From assembly GCF_000380245.2 (NCBI RefSeq), contig NZ_HG428742.1, positions 464,633 to 528,632 of the forward strand: DNA of 64,000 nt, written 5' to 3'. This DNA is from Bacillus massiliigorillae. GTDB taxonomy: Bacteria > Bacillota > Bacilli > Bacillales > DSM-1321. The translations under genes and the position numbers were made by a program. The notes below the pieces were generated by a model. It worked only from the letters and a program-made list of their open reading frames with translations, was not told where the DNA came from and made no database searches. Of the stretch, positions 1 through 8,431 are shown piece by piece (the first letter of the stretch is position 1; every line of letters begins with the position of its first letter).

Positions 1-1
1 T

Positions 2-193
2 AAACGTAGTCTTTTTTTAAACCATGAAATTAATTGTCTAATCTACGATTCAGCATATATAGCTGAAGTAAAGCAGGAAATTGAAATGGATTTTAAGAAC
101 AGCAGCTCTATGTCACTTGAACAATTAAACAAATTTAACATATGGCGAAGCACCAAAGAAAAAATAGCAGCAATGATTGCCACTTTTTTATAA
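2..193 (+). CDS. cls: Cardiolipin synthase / phospholipase D family, C-terminal end (5'-truncated by window edge)
   Basis: An open frame runs from the window edge to TAA at 191-193 with no internal stop (63 codons visible). The visible part has the shape of the end of phospholipase D-type cardiolipin synthases: an RSLFLNHEINCLIYD stretch (the post-HKD 'RSxxLNxE' segment), an acidic 'MDF' piece and a closing basic/amphipathic helix. These enzymes condense two phosphatidylglycerols into cardiolipin at the membrane. The stop is 12 nt before uvsE, matching the B. subtilis ywjE-ywjD order, so the two are probably co-transcribed. Both HKD catalytic motifs lie outside the window, so the call rests on about 60 residues plus synteny. 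Confidence 0.65.
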   Translation, partial: KRSLFLNHEINCLIYDSAYIAEVKQEIEMDFKNSSSMSLEQLNKFNIWRSTKEKIAAMIATFL

Positions 194-205
194 GGAGAGG
201 ACATC

Positions 206-1159
206 ATGATTATTCGATTTGGATACGTGTCTACCGCTATAACTTTATGGGATGCGTCCCCTTCTAAAACTGTAACTTTCAAGCGTTATTCCCAACTTGC
301 TGAAGAAGAAAGACTCGCTAAGTTACAGGCTGTGACACTAACCAATATTACAAATACAAAACGAATGTTGTATTATAATGTGGCTCATGAAATAGAATTA
401 TATCGCCTATCCAGTTCAATCGTACCGCTCGCTACACATCCTGAAGTACAATGGGATTTTGTTACGCCCTTTCATAATGAGTGGCAAGAACTTGGACAGA
501 TAATTAAAAATAATAAAATGCGCGTCAGCTTTCATCCCAATCAATTTACTCTGTTCACAAGTCCAAAAATAGAGATAACCAATAACTCTGTTCGCGATCT
601 TGAATACCATTATAAAATGCTTGAAGCAATGAGAATTGAAGACGATTCATACATGAATATTCATGTGGGTGGTGCATATGGTGATAAAGTATCTTCTTTA
701 GCACGGTTTCATGACAATATTAAGCAAGTACCGCCACATATAAAGACCCGCATGACACTTGAAAATGACGATAAAACGTATACAGCTAGCGAAACATTGG
801 CTGTGTGTGAACGTGAACATATTCCTTGTGTCTTTGATTATCATCATCATATGGCAAATCTATGTGAAGAGCCTTTAAATGAATTACTACCACGTATTTT
901 TCAAACTTGGCAACACACTGGTTTAAATCCCAAAATCCATATTTCATCACCAAAATCAGAGAAGGAGTTTCGTTCACATTCTGATTTTGTAGATTTGGAT
1001 TTTATTCAACCATTTCTATCTGAGTTGAAAAAATGTCATGTAGATGTAGATTTTATGATTGAAGCAAAAAGTAAAGATCAGGCTCTTCTTCGATTAGTAG
1101 AAGATATCTCAAAAATACGAGGGACAAAAAGAATTAGTGGTGCAATTGTAACTATGTAA
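206..1159 (+). CDS. uvsE: UV DNA damage endonuclease UvsE (UvdE family)
   Basis: A 317-aa TIM-barrel endonuclease that nicks DNA 5' of UV photoproducts and starts alternative excision repair. The family fingerprint is clear: MIIRFGYVS start, RVSFHPNQF (His110), NIHVGGAYGDK (His153), LENDDKTY (Glu186), CVFDYHHH (Asp211, His213), His245, His258 and FMIEAKSKD (Glu286). These are the expected metal-ligand carboxylates and histidines. Length is normal for Bacillus UvsE. The start has an AAGGAGAGG site 8 nt upstream, and the gene follows the cls-like gene by 12 nt. It ends in a hairpin shared with the convergent ABC operon. In Bacillus this family acts mainly in spore and UV resistance. The call is firm. 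Confidence 0.96.
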   Translation: MIIRFGYVSTAITLWDASPSKTVTFKRYSQLAEEERLAKLQAVTLTNITNTKRMLYYNVAHEIELYRLSSSIVPLATHPEVQWDFVTPFHNEWQELGQIIKNNKMRVSFHPNQFTLFTSPKIEITNNSVRDLEYHYKMLEAMRIEDDSYMNIHVGGAYGDKVSSLARFHDNIKQVPPHIKTRMTLENDDKTYTASETLAVCEREHIPCVFDYHHHMANLCEEPLNELLPRIFQTWQHTGLNPKIHISSPKSEKEFRSHSDFVDLDFIQPFLSELKKCHVDVDFMIEAKSKDQALLRLVEDISKIRGTKRISGAIVTM

Positions 1160-1179
1160 GAAAAGGGAAACTATCCAAG

Positions 1180-1233
1180 AAAAGAGCTGACTCAAAAGTC
1201 ACTACCAAATGACTTTTGAGCCAGCTCTTTTCT
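1180..1233. terminator. Bidirectional terminator between uvsE and the ABC operon
   Basis: A long stem pairs AGAGCTG..CTCAAAAGTCA with TGACTTTTGAG.CAGCTCT around a short loop, with A-run and T-run on the two sides. It separates two convergent units. Confidence 0.85.
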
Positions 1234-1252
1234 AATTGTTTCAGATTATAAA

Positions 1253-1984
1253 TTAATCTGTATTCATTTTTCTCTTAAACACTATGACTGAAATAAACAT
1301 GAACAATACTCCATAACCTAGAGCCCACCAAAAGTGAGAAAATATCTCACTATAATTTCCATTCACTGCGGCTTTTCCCATATCTACTGCATGAGCAAAA
1401 GGCAACCAATAGGCAATTGTTTTGAACGTACCACCCACAAGTTCTAGACTAAACCAAGTACCAGATAACCAAGCAGTAAGATTAGTAAGCAAGGCGCCAC
1501 ATACACCAGCAACTGCCTTTTCATTCAATATGCTACCACATAACAACCCAATACCGATAAAAACTACTGATGTTGGAAGAATCATGACTAAAGCTACTAG
1601 AATAGAAGCTGTCATTTCCATTCCAAGCAAAAAGGCAACAAGGTAGCAAACGATACTTTGTACCAATGCCATTGGAACCAGTGGAAGTATGTACCCTAAT
1701 ATATAATCAGACGCTTTCATCGGTGTTGTAAATAATCGAGCCAACATGGAGGATGCTCGATCTTTGGAAATAAGCTGTGCTGAAAATAAGGACATAAAAG
1801 ATAAACCAAACACCGCTATACCTGGCGTCAATTCTTCAATATTGAATATATCAGTCGGGATGTTTCTATTAATCGCCGTAAGTAATAATATTAGGACTAC
1901 AGGAAAGCCGATACCAAAAAATAAGGATAAAGGATCGCGAAGGATTTCCTTCGCTGTTCTATTGGAAAATACCTTCATTTTCAT
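1253..1984 (-). CDS. ABC-2 type transporter permease
   Basis: A 243-aa hydrophobic protein with about six predicted membrane segments: a first at ~20-37, one at ~58-70 in the 'GLSFMSLFSAQLISKDR' region, and four more to the C-terminal VIVF helix. The cytosolic KDRASSMLARLFTTPM segment after TM2 is typical of ABC-2 permeases of drug/antibiotic/lipid exporters. Its ATG overlaps the end of the ATPase gene by 4 nt (ATGA type), implying translational coupling and one ABC exporter. The substrate cannot be told from sequence. Confidence 0.88.
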   Translation of the reverse strand: MKMKVFSNRTAKEILRDPLSLFFGIGFPVVLILLLTAINRNIPTDIFNIEELTPGIAVFGLSFMSLFSAQLISKDRASSMLARLFTTPMKASDYILGYILPLVPMALVQSIVCYLVAFLLGMEMTASILVALVMILPTSVVFIGIGLLCGSILNEKAVAGVCGALLTNLTAWLSGTWFSLELVGGTFKTIAYWLPFAHAVDMGKAAVNGNYSEIFSHFWWALGYGVLFMFISVIVFKRKMNTD

Positions 1985-2715
1985 TTTGAATCACCTTCTG
2001 AAACAAATTTAACAAAAGCATCTTCAAAACGATCTGTACCTGCTTTTTGCTTCATATCCTCTACTGTACCCAAAGCTTTAATTTTTCCATCTTTCATAAT
2101 GCAAATACGATTTGATAATGCTTCTGCTTCCTCCAAATAGTGAGTTGTTAATACGATAGTCGCCTTACCCTTTAAGTTTTCGATTACATTCCATAACTCC
2201 CGTCGTGCTAATATATCCAGTCCTAAAGTAGGCTCATCAAGAAAGATTATGCTCGGATTACTAATCAAAGCCATTGCAATACTTAATCGGCGCTGCCAAC
2301 CACCAGATAACGTTTTACTGCGTTGCTTTTCTATTTGCTCAAATGAGAAAAGCTCAATCATCTCATCTGTTTTCTTCTTTGTTTCCGCTTTATCAAAACC
2401 ATGTACACCGGCCATTAGCTCTAAGTTTTCCCTAACAGACAAATTGGGTGCGATAGCCGTTTCTTGTGGAGAAACAGCTATACACTCTTTTACCTTTTGG
2501 GGATGTTCTAAAATGCTATTTCCCAATAGAACCGCATCTCCACTTGTCGGCTTTGTTAAACAGGATAGCAATTTAATCAATGTTGTTTTCCCTGCCCCGT
2601 TCACACCCAACAGAGCAAATAATTCGCCTTGACCGATTGACAAAGATACATCATCAACCGCCATCTTTGAACCATATTTTTTAGTGAGATTAGTTATTTC
2701 AATTGCGGAATTCAT
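1981..2715 (-). CDS. ABC transporter ATP-binding protein (exporter type)
   Basis: A 244-aa nucleotide-binding domain that powers the permease encoded just downstream. Walker A GVNGAGKTT is at ~37-45, the Q-loop at ~85, the signature LSGGWQRRLSIAMAL at ~137, Walker B IIFLDEPTLGLD at ~157 and the switch His in TTHYLEEAE at ~191. The signature has W in place of the usual Q/M after LSGG, as seen in ABC-2-linked ATPases. It lies 21 nt after the regulator gene and overlaps the permease by 4 nt. It resembles BcrA/CcmA-type drug exporters, but the transported compound is unknown. Confidence 0.92.
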   Translation of the reverse strand: MNSAIEITNLTKKYGSKMAVDDVSLSIGQGELFALLGVNGAGKTTLIKLLSCLTKPTSGDAVLLGNSILEHPQKVKECIAVSPQETAIAPNLSVRENLELMAGVHGFDKAETKKKTDEMIELFSFEQIEKQRSKTLSGGWQRRLSIAMALISNPSIIFLDEPTLGLDILARRELWNVIENLKGKATIVLTTHYLEEAEALSNRICIMKDGKIKALGTVEDMKQKAGTDRFEDAFVKFVSEGDSK

Positions 2716-2736
2716 GCCCTCTCCCTCCCCAGTATT

Positions 2737-3168
2737 TTATCTATCTGTCTCATCCGGCCTAAAAGCAGCCTGCTCAAAAAACATTTGCATATAGCTTTGA
2801 GGAACAATTGCCAATCCACGATCCTCATCACCGACAACGATTAATGAATCACCTGATGCTATTTTGAATAACTCTCTTGCCTTTTTCGGTATGACAATCT
2901 GTCCACGTTCTCCTACAGTCACACTTCCAAAAAAATGTTTACCTTTAGGAGGCACCATCAATCCCGAATCTTCACCTGAATAATTAACTAGATTATCCAA
3001 CGTCACATTATATAGTTTTGCCAAAGTTACACAGCTAGATATATCAGGAATCGTTTCTCCTTTTTCCCATTTAGCAACGGCTTGACGGGATACATTCAAT
3101 TGTTCAGCTATTTCCTCTTGGGTGAAACGATGGATTATTCGAAGTTGTTTTAAATTCATATTTATCAT
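2737..3168 (-). CDS. XRE-family HTH regulator fused to an AbrB/SpoVT (MazE-like) domain
   Basis: The first gene of the exporter operon (143 aa). Residues ~4-60 form a HTH_3 (Cro/C1) domain: LKQLRIIHRFTQEEIAEQLN, then VSRQAVAKWEKGE. Residues ~77-125 form a swapped-hairpin AbrB fold with VTVGERGQIVIPKKARELF followed by GDSLIVVGDE, the pattern of AbrB, SpoVT and MazE. The protein therefore carries two DNA-binding modules. A longer frame reaches 3222, but GGAGGT lies 9 nt before the ATG at 3168, so that start is chosen. It probably represses or senses for the downstream ABC pair. The inducer is unknown. Confidence 0.87.
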   Translation of the reverse strand: MINMNLKQLRIIHRFTQEEIAEQLNVSRQAVAKWEKGETIPDISSCVTLAKLYNVTLDNLVNYSGEDSGLMVPPKGKHFFGSVTVGERGQIVIPKKARELFKIASGDSLIVVGDEDRGLAIVPQSYMQMFFEQAAFRPDETDR

Positions 3169-3360
3169 ACTTTTCGTACCTCCTACTTTATTATCTCCCT
3201 CTATATAAGTACTGTCTATCAACCAAAGATGACATCGATGTTAGCATTAGTTGCATTGATTCCAACCCTCTACTTGTTTTGTCGACTCTAAGTAATACCC
3301 CAATTCCACGAGCAGTAACCTAGCCTGAAAAAGCACATGTGAATACTGTCTTAAATACAA

Positions 3361-3411
3361 AAAAGCAGGTGGAGAAAAAGTGCAATTACTTTTTCTCCAC
3401 CTGCTTTTTTT
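3361..3411 (-). terminator. Rho-independent terminator of ywiB-argS
   Basis: AAAAGCAGGTGGAGAAAAAG pairs with CTTTTTCTCCACCTGC. On the minus strand a T-run follows the stem. It lies 14 nt beyond the argS stop. Confidence 0.9.
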
Positions 3412-3425
3412 AGGGATTCCACTAT

Positions 3426-5096
3426 TTACATTTTCTCAGGAGCAGATACACCAATTAATGCAAGAGCATTATGAAGTGTAATACGAACTGCTTGAATTAA
3501 TGCTAAGCGTGCTTTTGAACGTTCAACATTATCTTGGTCTAATACTTTCTCTGCATTATAGAAGCTGTGGAAAGTAGAAGCTAAATCAAAGATATAATTA
3601 GTAATACGGTGCGGTAAGCGTTTTTCAGCCGCTTCTGCAATCACTTGTGGGAAATCACCTAGCTTCTTCAGAACATCAAATTCTTTTTCTGATGTAATAA
3701 GTGATAGATCATATTTACCATCTATATCAAAGCCTTGCTCTTTTCCTTGACGAAGAATACTGCAAATACGTGCATGTGCATACTGTGCATAATAAACCGG
3801 ATTATCGTTTGATTGAGATACAGCTAAATCTAAATCAAAATCCATATGAGTATCTGCACTTCTCATTGCGAAGAAATAACGAGTTGCATCCAAGCCAACT
3901 TCATCCACTAAGTCACGCATTGTAACAGCTTTACCTGTACGTTTACTCATTTTCATTTTCTCGCCATCTTTGTATAAATGAACAAGTTGAATAATCTCTA
4001 CTTCTAATTGATCTTGCTCATGACCTAATGCTTCAATTGCCGCTTTCATACGAGGGATATATCCGTGATGGTCAGCTCCCCAAATATTAATTAGCTTTTC
4101 GAATCCACGCGCAAATTTATCACGGTGATAAGCAATATCTGGCGTTAAATAAGTGTAAGAACCATCTTGCTTAATTAATACCCGGTCCTTATCGTCACCT
4201 AATTCAGTTGAACGGAACCAAGTAGCACCATCCTGCTCATAAATGTGACCACGTTCTCTTAAGTCATTTAATGCAGCATCAATTTTTCCATTTTCATATA
4301 ATGATGTTTCTGAATACCATACATCAAAAGGTACACGGAATTCTTCTAGATCTTCTTTTAATTTACCTAATTCATATTTCAAACCGTACTCACGGAAGAA
4401 ATCAAAGCGAGCTTTCTCATCTTCATGTGTAAAACGATCTCCAAATTCTTCAGCTAATTTCTTACCGATTTCAATAATATCTTGTCCATGGTAACCGTCT
4501 TCTGGCATTTCTTTATCTAAGCCAAGAGCTTGGAAATAGCGTGCCTCAACAGATAAAGCAAGATTATTAATCTGATTACCTGCATCATTAATATAGTATT
4601 CTCTAGAAACCGCATAGCCTGCTTTATCTAGAATATTACATAAAGAATCACCAACTGCCGCTCCACGAGCATGTCCTAAATGAAGATTTCCAGTAGGGTT
4701 TGCTGATACGAATTCCACTTGGATTTTCTCGCCATTCCCTACTTTACTCTCCCCATATTTGTCACCTAAGTTTAGAATTGTAGGAATGATTTTCGTAACA
4801 TATGAATTATCCATATAGAAATTTATAAATCCTGGTCCAGCAATTTCGATTTTTTGAATAGAAGCCTTTGATTGATCAAAGTTTGCTACTAATTCTTCAG
4901 CAATCATACGAGGCGCTTTTTTTGCTACTCGCGCTAGTTGCATAGCCATGTTTGTAGAATAATCACCATTTACTTTATCCTTTGGTGTTTCAAGAATAAC
5001 ATTCGGCATTTCTTCTTCTGTTGCTAAGTTTGCTTTTATAACAGCAGCTTTTATTTCCTGCTTTAAATTTTCTTGCACTTGTTCAACGATATTCAT
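3426..5096 (-). CDS. argS: Arginyl-tRNA synthetase
   Basis: A 556-aa class I synthetase that charges tRNA-Arg in the cytosol. An N-terminal Arg-tRNA-synthetase domain (~1-115) is followed by the HIGH motif in SANPTGNLHLGHARGAAVGD (~130) and a KMSKR signature in EKMKMSKRTGKAVTM (~375-390). The anticodon-binding DALR domain ends in ALALIGVSAPEKM, the usual C-terminus. The ATG directly abuts the TAA of the DUF1934 gene with no spacer, and its AAGGAGGAAAC site lies inside that gene. Two-gene operon ywiB-argS as in B. subtilis. No T-box leader is seen at argS itself. Confidence 0.98.
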   Translation of the reverse strand: MNIVEQVQENLKQEIKAAVIKANLATEEEMPNVILETPKDKVNGDYSTNMAMQLARVAKKAPRMIAEELVANFDQSKASIQKIEIAGPGFINFYMDNSYVTKIIPTILNLGDKYGESKVGNGEKIQVEFVSANPTGNLHLGHARGAAVGDSLCNILDKAGYAVSREYYINDAGNQINNLALSVEARYFQALGLDKEMPEDGYHGQDIIEIGKKLAEEFGDRFTHEDEKARFDFFREYGLKYELGKLKEDLEEFRVPFDVWYSETSLYENGKIDAALNDLRERGHIYEQDGATWFRSTELGDDKDRVLIKQDGSYTYLTPDIAYHRDKFARGFEKLINIWGADHHGYIPRMKAAIEALGHEQDQLEVEIIQLVHLYKDGEKMKMSKRTGKAVTMRDLVDEVGLDATRYFFAMRSADTHMDFDLDLAVSQSNDNPVYYAQYAHARICSILRQGKEQGFDIDGKYDLSLITSEKEFDVLKKLGDFPQVIAEAAEKRLPHRITNYIFDLASTFHSFYNAEKVLDQDNVERSKARLALIQAVRITLHNALALIGVSAPEKM

Positions 5097-5531
5097 TTAC
5101 TTTGTTTCCTCCTTGTAGCGAATCAACATATCATATTGACCTACATCATTTCCCTGCATATTCAAATCATAAATAAGATGAATCTTGCCCTCTTTTGTGT
5201 TGTCATCCCATGAATGATTCATTTTCTTAGCAGTCGTTAACATTTGCATCGTCCCATAAGTACTCTCAAATGACCCTACTGTCATTAAATCTTTTAAGAA
5301 TTTTTGTCTCATTTTCACATGACCACTTCTCATAATGAAAACTTCTTCAGGTGACCATTTCACAATTGTATGTGTTTTATTCAAATCCTGTTGGACTTCA
5401 TCATATCGAAGGTAAATAGAACGGCCTTTATGCTGTAATGTACCAAATGTCAAGAGTTCATAAGAATCTCTTTCTTCACCATTAGTAATAGTTGTTTTTA
5501 ATTCGACTTTTACTGTCTTTGTGTCTGACAC
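5097..5531 (-). CDS. ywiB: DUF1934 (YwiB) beta-barrel protein
   Basis: A ~144-aa beta-strand-rich protein of the DUF1934 family (calycin-like small barrel). Typical features are EL(x)TFGTL..GRSIYLRYDE, TIVKWSPEEVFIMRSG and the closing LIYDLNMQGNDVGQYDMLIRY. The function is unproven; its constant position before argS is the main clue. Two GTG codons compete as start. The upstream one (5540) touches the AAAGG box and has no spacer, whereas GTG at 5531 has a 9-nt spacer and is preferred. No membrane segment or signal peptide is seen. Confidence 0.86.
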   Translation of the reverse strand: MSDTKTVKVELKTTITNGEERDSYELLTFGTLQHKGRSIYLRYDEVQQDLNKTHTIVKWSPEEVFIMRSGHVKMRQKFLKDLMTVGSFESTYGTMQMLTTAKKMNHSWDDNTKEGKIHLIYDLNMQGNDVGQYDMLIRYKEETK

Positions 5532-5795
5532 TCTTCTCACCCTTTATTGAATTTAAAAAAGGTTATCTTTTCTATTTTATATAAAACGATTTAAATCTTT
5601 AACTTTCATAAGTATAAAGATTCTTATTTTAAGTTTCAACTATACGCAAGCATTAGATAATGTTATTACCGTTTTTCCTATGATTTAATCCACGAAAAAG
5701 ACAATTACTTGCCACCTACCCCTACATGTCTTACAAGAAAAATATTTCAGTTTTAGAAGAAATGTTTAAAATATGGAGATTTTTTTCATACTAAT

Positions 5796-5938
5796 AAGAA
5801 AAGCGCAAGCGCCCGTTTTGCGACGTATAGATTGGAGCACTTCGACTGAGATAAAGGAAACACGAAGAGGCGATAGCCTTTCCGTGTTGACTTATCGTAG
5901 GGAGATGGGCGAAATCTATACGTCGCTGGAGCTAGACA
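5796..5938 (+). repeat. Family A structured repeat, copy 1
   Basis: Begins AAGAAAAGCGCAAGCGCCCG and ends GGAGCTAGACA. The outer helix GCGACGTATAGATT/AATCTATACGTCGC is perfect here. An inner arm GATAAAGGAAACACG faces CGTGTTGACTTATC with a GGC-GATA-GCC tip. It lacks the GGGCGC block other copies have before GGAGC. The tail to ~5975 (ending TTATCTTTTAAAAAA) matches copies 6, 7 and 8. This is the only copy between divergent genes; in the 562 bp between ywiB and the PBP gene it is the main recognisable content, the rest being plain AT-rich DNA. Confidence 0.88.
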
Positions 5939-5976
5939 CCATTCAAGATTATATGCATTCTTATCTTTTAAAAAAA

Positions 5977-6024
5977 CCGTCAACAATCTTTTTTGATTGA
6001 TGTTTATGTTCCTTGATCTACTCC
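5977..6024. repeat. Short dispersed module D, copy 1
   Basis: CCGTCAACAATCTTTTTTG followed by ATTGATGTTTATGTTCC resembles stretches at 10990, 29400 and 34974. It contains the small hairpin CAATC-TTTTTT-GATTG. Its role is unknown. Confidence 0.4.
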
Positions 6025-6093
6025 CGCATAGCAGGTGTAAGGTTGGGCACAGAAAAGCAGCATTAAAACTACAAAGATGGAAGGGTGGAAATA

Positions 6094-8151
6094 GTGGAGA
6101 TTCTAACTGGACAACGATTAAATAAAGCAGCCAAACTATTTCGAGCTGCTGTCATCTTATTTTCATTACTACTAATTGCCATATTAACACTTTACTTTTG
6201 CGTCTTAATCTATGCAAAAATTCTTGGGGCACCACCGTTAGCTGTACCTCAGTCATCCCTTTTCTACAGTGAAGATGGAACCTTATTCGCAGAATCACAT
6301 ACAGGACAAAAGAGATACTGGACTAAGTTAGAGGATATCTCACCAGATATGGTAGCAGCTGTACTAGCAGTAGAAGATCGAGGATTTTATCAACATAACG
6401 GTTTTGATTACAAACGAATTGCTGGAGCAGTTTTTGCCGATGTGAAAGCAATGTCAAAAGTGCAAGGTGCTAGTACAATTACGCAACAATATTCTCGAAA
6501 TCTTTTTTTAAATCATGAAAAAACATGGTTTCGGAAGTTAAATGAAGCACTTTACACTGTGCGTATCGAAATGAACTATTCTAAAAATGAAATTTTAGAA
6601 GGCTATTTAAATACCATCTACTTTGGACATGGCGCATATGGTGTCCAAGCTGCTAGTCAGTATTATTTCGGTAAGAATGCGAAGGATTTAACAGTAGCTG
6701 AAGCAGCTATGCTAGCTGGCATTCCAAAAGGTCCTTCACATTATTCACCTTTCCTTTCTTTTGAAAATGCAAAGAAAAGACAAGGAATTGTATTAGCTTC
6801 GATGGCAAGCGAAAAATACATTAAAAAAAAGCAAATACAAGCATTACAAAATGAACCAATCACGTTAAATGGGCATCTTGAAGAAACAAAGCAACTTGCA
6901 CCGTACTTCTTTGATGCTGTTCAACAAGTCTTAAAATCTCAGCTCCATCTCGATGAAAAGACCATTGCACTCGGTGGACTTAAAGTATATACAACATTAG
7001 ACTTACATGAACAACAAATTGGTGAAGAAGCATTCAAGTCTCGTTTCTCTGAAGATAGTGATATACAAGGAGCTCTTGTAGCCATGAATCCAAAGAATGG
7101 TGAAGTGAAAGCACTGATAGGAGGACGCAACTATGAAGAGAGTGCTTTTAATCGTGCTACTCAAGCGGTTCGCCAGCCTGGGTCCACAATCAAACCATTA
7201 TTGTATTATTCAGCCTTAGAGCATGGGTTTACACCAACAACTATGTTAAAGAGTGAAGCCACTACCTTTACTTTTGATGACGGGAAAGCTTCATATACTC
7301 CACATAATTTCAACTCGCAATATGCGAATAAAGAAATTTCATTAGCTCAAGCTATAGCATTATCAGATAACATATACGCTATTAAAACCCATCTATTCCT
7401 CGGTGAAAAACAGCTGCAAAATACAGCTAAGAAATTTGGAATTCAAAGTAATGTTGAAGCTGTACCTGCTTCAGCTCTTGGAACTTCTGGCGTAAAAGTA
7501 ATTGAGATGGTAAATGCGTATAGTCGAATAGCAAGTGGTGGAAAAGAAATACAGCCTGTATTTATTAAAAAAGTAGAAAACCATAAAGGCGAAGTTATCT
7601 ATCAAGCTCCAACATTCACAAAAGAGGTATTAGATCGTGATCAAGCATTCGTTTTAACGGGCATGTTAACAGGTGTCTTTAATCAAAAACTGAACGGATA
7701 TGCTTCTGTAACAGGTTCAACCATCGTTCCTCGACTAACAAGGCAATATGCTGGAAAATCTGGCTCTACTCAAACGGATAGTTGGATGATTGGCTATACT
7801 CCAGACCTGGTTGCAGGTGTCTGGACAGGTTATGACCAGTCAAAGCTTATGGAACGAACGGCTGATAAACAATATGCGAAAAATATTTGGGCTGATTTTA
7901 TGGAAAATAGTTTATCGAAATCAACCTTCAAGAAATTCAAACCAAGCGGAAATAATGTGATTGGGGTAAAAATCAATCCTGAAAGCGGCAAAATCGCCAC
8001 GAAGGATTGCCCTGTCTCTGTACTCACGTATTTCGTCAGAGGAACGGAGCCAACCGAACAATGTACGTTACATTTAAGTTCTGAAGAAAAAGAACCTAAA
8101 CAACAAGAAAGAAAAAAACCATGGTATAAAAAAATTATTCCATTTTGGTGA
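6094..8151 (+). CDS. pbpG: Class A penicillin-binding protein (PbpG/PBP2d-like)
   Basis: A bifunctional peptidoglycan synthase (685 aa from this start) with one N-terminal membrane anchor (~18-45). The GT51 glycosyltransferase domain has EDRGFYQHNGFD (catalytic Glu94), GASTITQQYSRNLFL and the RKLNEAL region. The transpeptidase domain has S364-TIK in RQPGSTIKP, SDN in ALSDNIYAIK, and K555-SGS in AGKSGSTQTD (KSG rather than KTG). In-frame GTGs occur at 6085 and 6094; only 6094 has a usable spacer from GGGTGG. In B. subtilis pbpG (ywhE) sits beside ywhD/ywhC and is forespore-expressed, which fits this order. No sigma-G promoter could be fixed with certainty. Confidence 0.9.
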   Translation: MEILTGQRLNKAAKLFRAAVILFSLLLIAILTLYFCVLIYAKILGAPPLAVPQSSLFYSEDGTLFAESHTGQKRYWTKLEDISPDMVAAVLAVEDRGFYQHNGFDYKRIAGAVFADVKAMSKVQGASTITQQYSRNLFLNHEKTWFRKLNEALYTVRIEMNYSKNEILEGYLNTIYFGHGAYGVQAASQYYFGKNAKDLTVAEAAMLAGIPKGPSHYSPFLSFENAKKRQGIVLASMASEKYIKKKQIQALQNEPITLNGHLEETKQLAPYFFDAVQQVLKSQLHLDEKTIALGGLKVYTTLDLHEQQIGEEAFKSRFSEDSDIQGALVAMNPKNGEVKALIGGRNYEESAFNRATQAVRQPGSTIKPLLYYSALEHGFTPTTMLKSEATTFTFDDGKASYTPHNFNSQYANKEISLAQAIALSDNIYAIKTHLFLGEKQLQNTAKKFGIQSNVEAVPASALGTSGVKVIEMVNAYSRIASGGKEIQPVFIKKVENHKGEVIYQAPTFTKEVLDRDQAFVLTGMLTGVFNQKLNGYASVTGSTIVPRLTRQYAGKSGSTQTDSWMIGYTPDLVAGVWTGYDQSKLMERTADKQYAKNIWADFMENSLSKSTFKKFKPSGNNVIGVKINPESGKIATKDCPVSVLTYFVRGTEPTEQCTLHLSSEEKEPKQQERKKPWYKKIIPFW

Positions 8152-8174
8152 TTGAAGAAGTAAAATCGGACAAT

Positions 8175-8365
8175 AAGAAAAGCGCAAGCGCCCGTTTTGC
8201 GACGTATAGATTGGAGCGCTTCGACCGAGATAAAGGAAAAACCGAAATGTGGAGAACGCCCGTTTATCGGTGACAAGCATAAGGCAAGCTGGCTAGAAGG
8301 TCGCTTTTAACCTTCTGGACTGATTGACTTATGACCTCGAACCGATGGCGTTCGGAACTAGACAA
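8175..8365 (+). repeat. Family A-like chimeric structured repeat, copy 2
   Basis: The first ~65 bp are family A (AAGAAAAGCGCAAGCGCCCG through GAGATAAAGGAAA). The remainder differs: AGAACGCC pairs with GGCGTTC, GCATAAG with CTTATG, and CTAGAAGG with CCTTCTGG. The whole is one long imperfect palindrome ending GGAACTAGACAA. It fills the gap between the PBP gene and the LOG-gene terminator. The CATAAG/CTTATG helix is shared with the palindrome at 35032. Confidence 0.75.
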
Positions 8366-8369
8366 CACG

Positions 8370-8407
8370 AAAAGGCACATTCTTCAAATAAGAACGTGCC
8401 TTTTTTA
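8370..8407. terminator. Terminator between pbpG and the LOG-family gene
   Basis: AAAGGCAC..TTCTT pairs with AAGAACGTGCCTTT, followed by T-runs on the plus strand and TTTT on the minus strand. It directly follows repeat copy 2. Confidence 0.85.
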
Positions 8408-8431
8408 TATCCAACTAAAAAGAACTTGTTA

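Noticed and set aside
43..282. 79-codon minus-strand frame across the start of uvsE
   Set aside because: It overlaps two plus-strand genes with recognisable families and has no ribosome site.
1422..2632. Plus-strand frames opposite the ABC transporter genes
   Set aside because: Antisense shadows of clear Walker/permease genes with no independent support.
5796..5938. Family A copy 1 as a riboswitch or T-box leader for pbpG
   Set aside because: The same element occurs at 3' ends of unrelated genes. No T-box or specifier sequence and no switching terminator upstream of pbpG is visible.
5773..6000. 75-codon frame on the plus strand and antisense partner at 5786-5986
   Set aside because: Both lie wholly inside family A repeat copy 1. 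Similar frames appear in other copies (22741-23028, 22965-23195, 35120-35311, 56851-57060), so coding is a by-product of the repeat.
7830..8280. Minus-strand frames over the end of pbpG and repeat copy 2
   Set aside because: They overlap a well-supported gene on the other strand, cover repeat DNA, and show no family resemblance or ribosome site.
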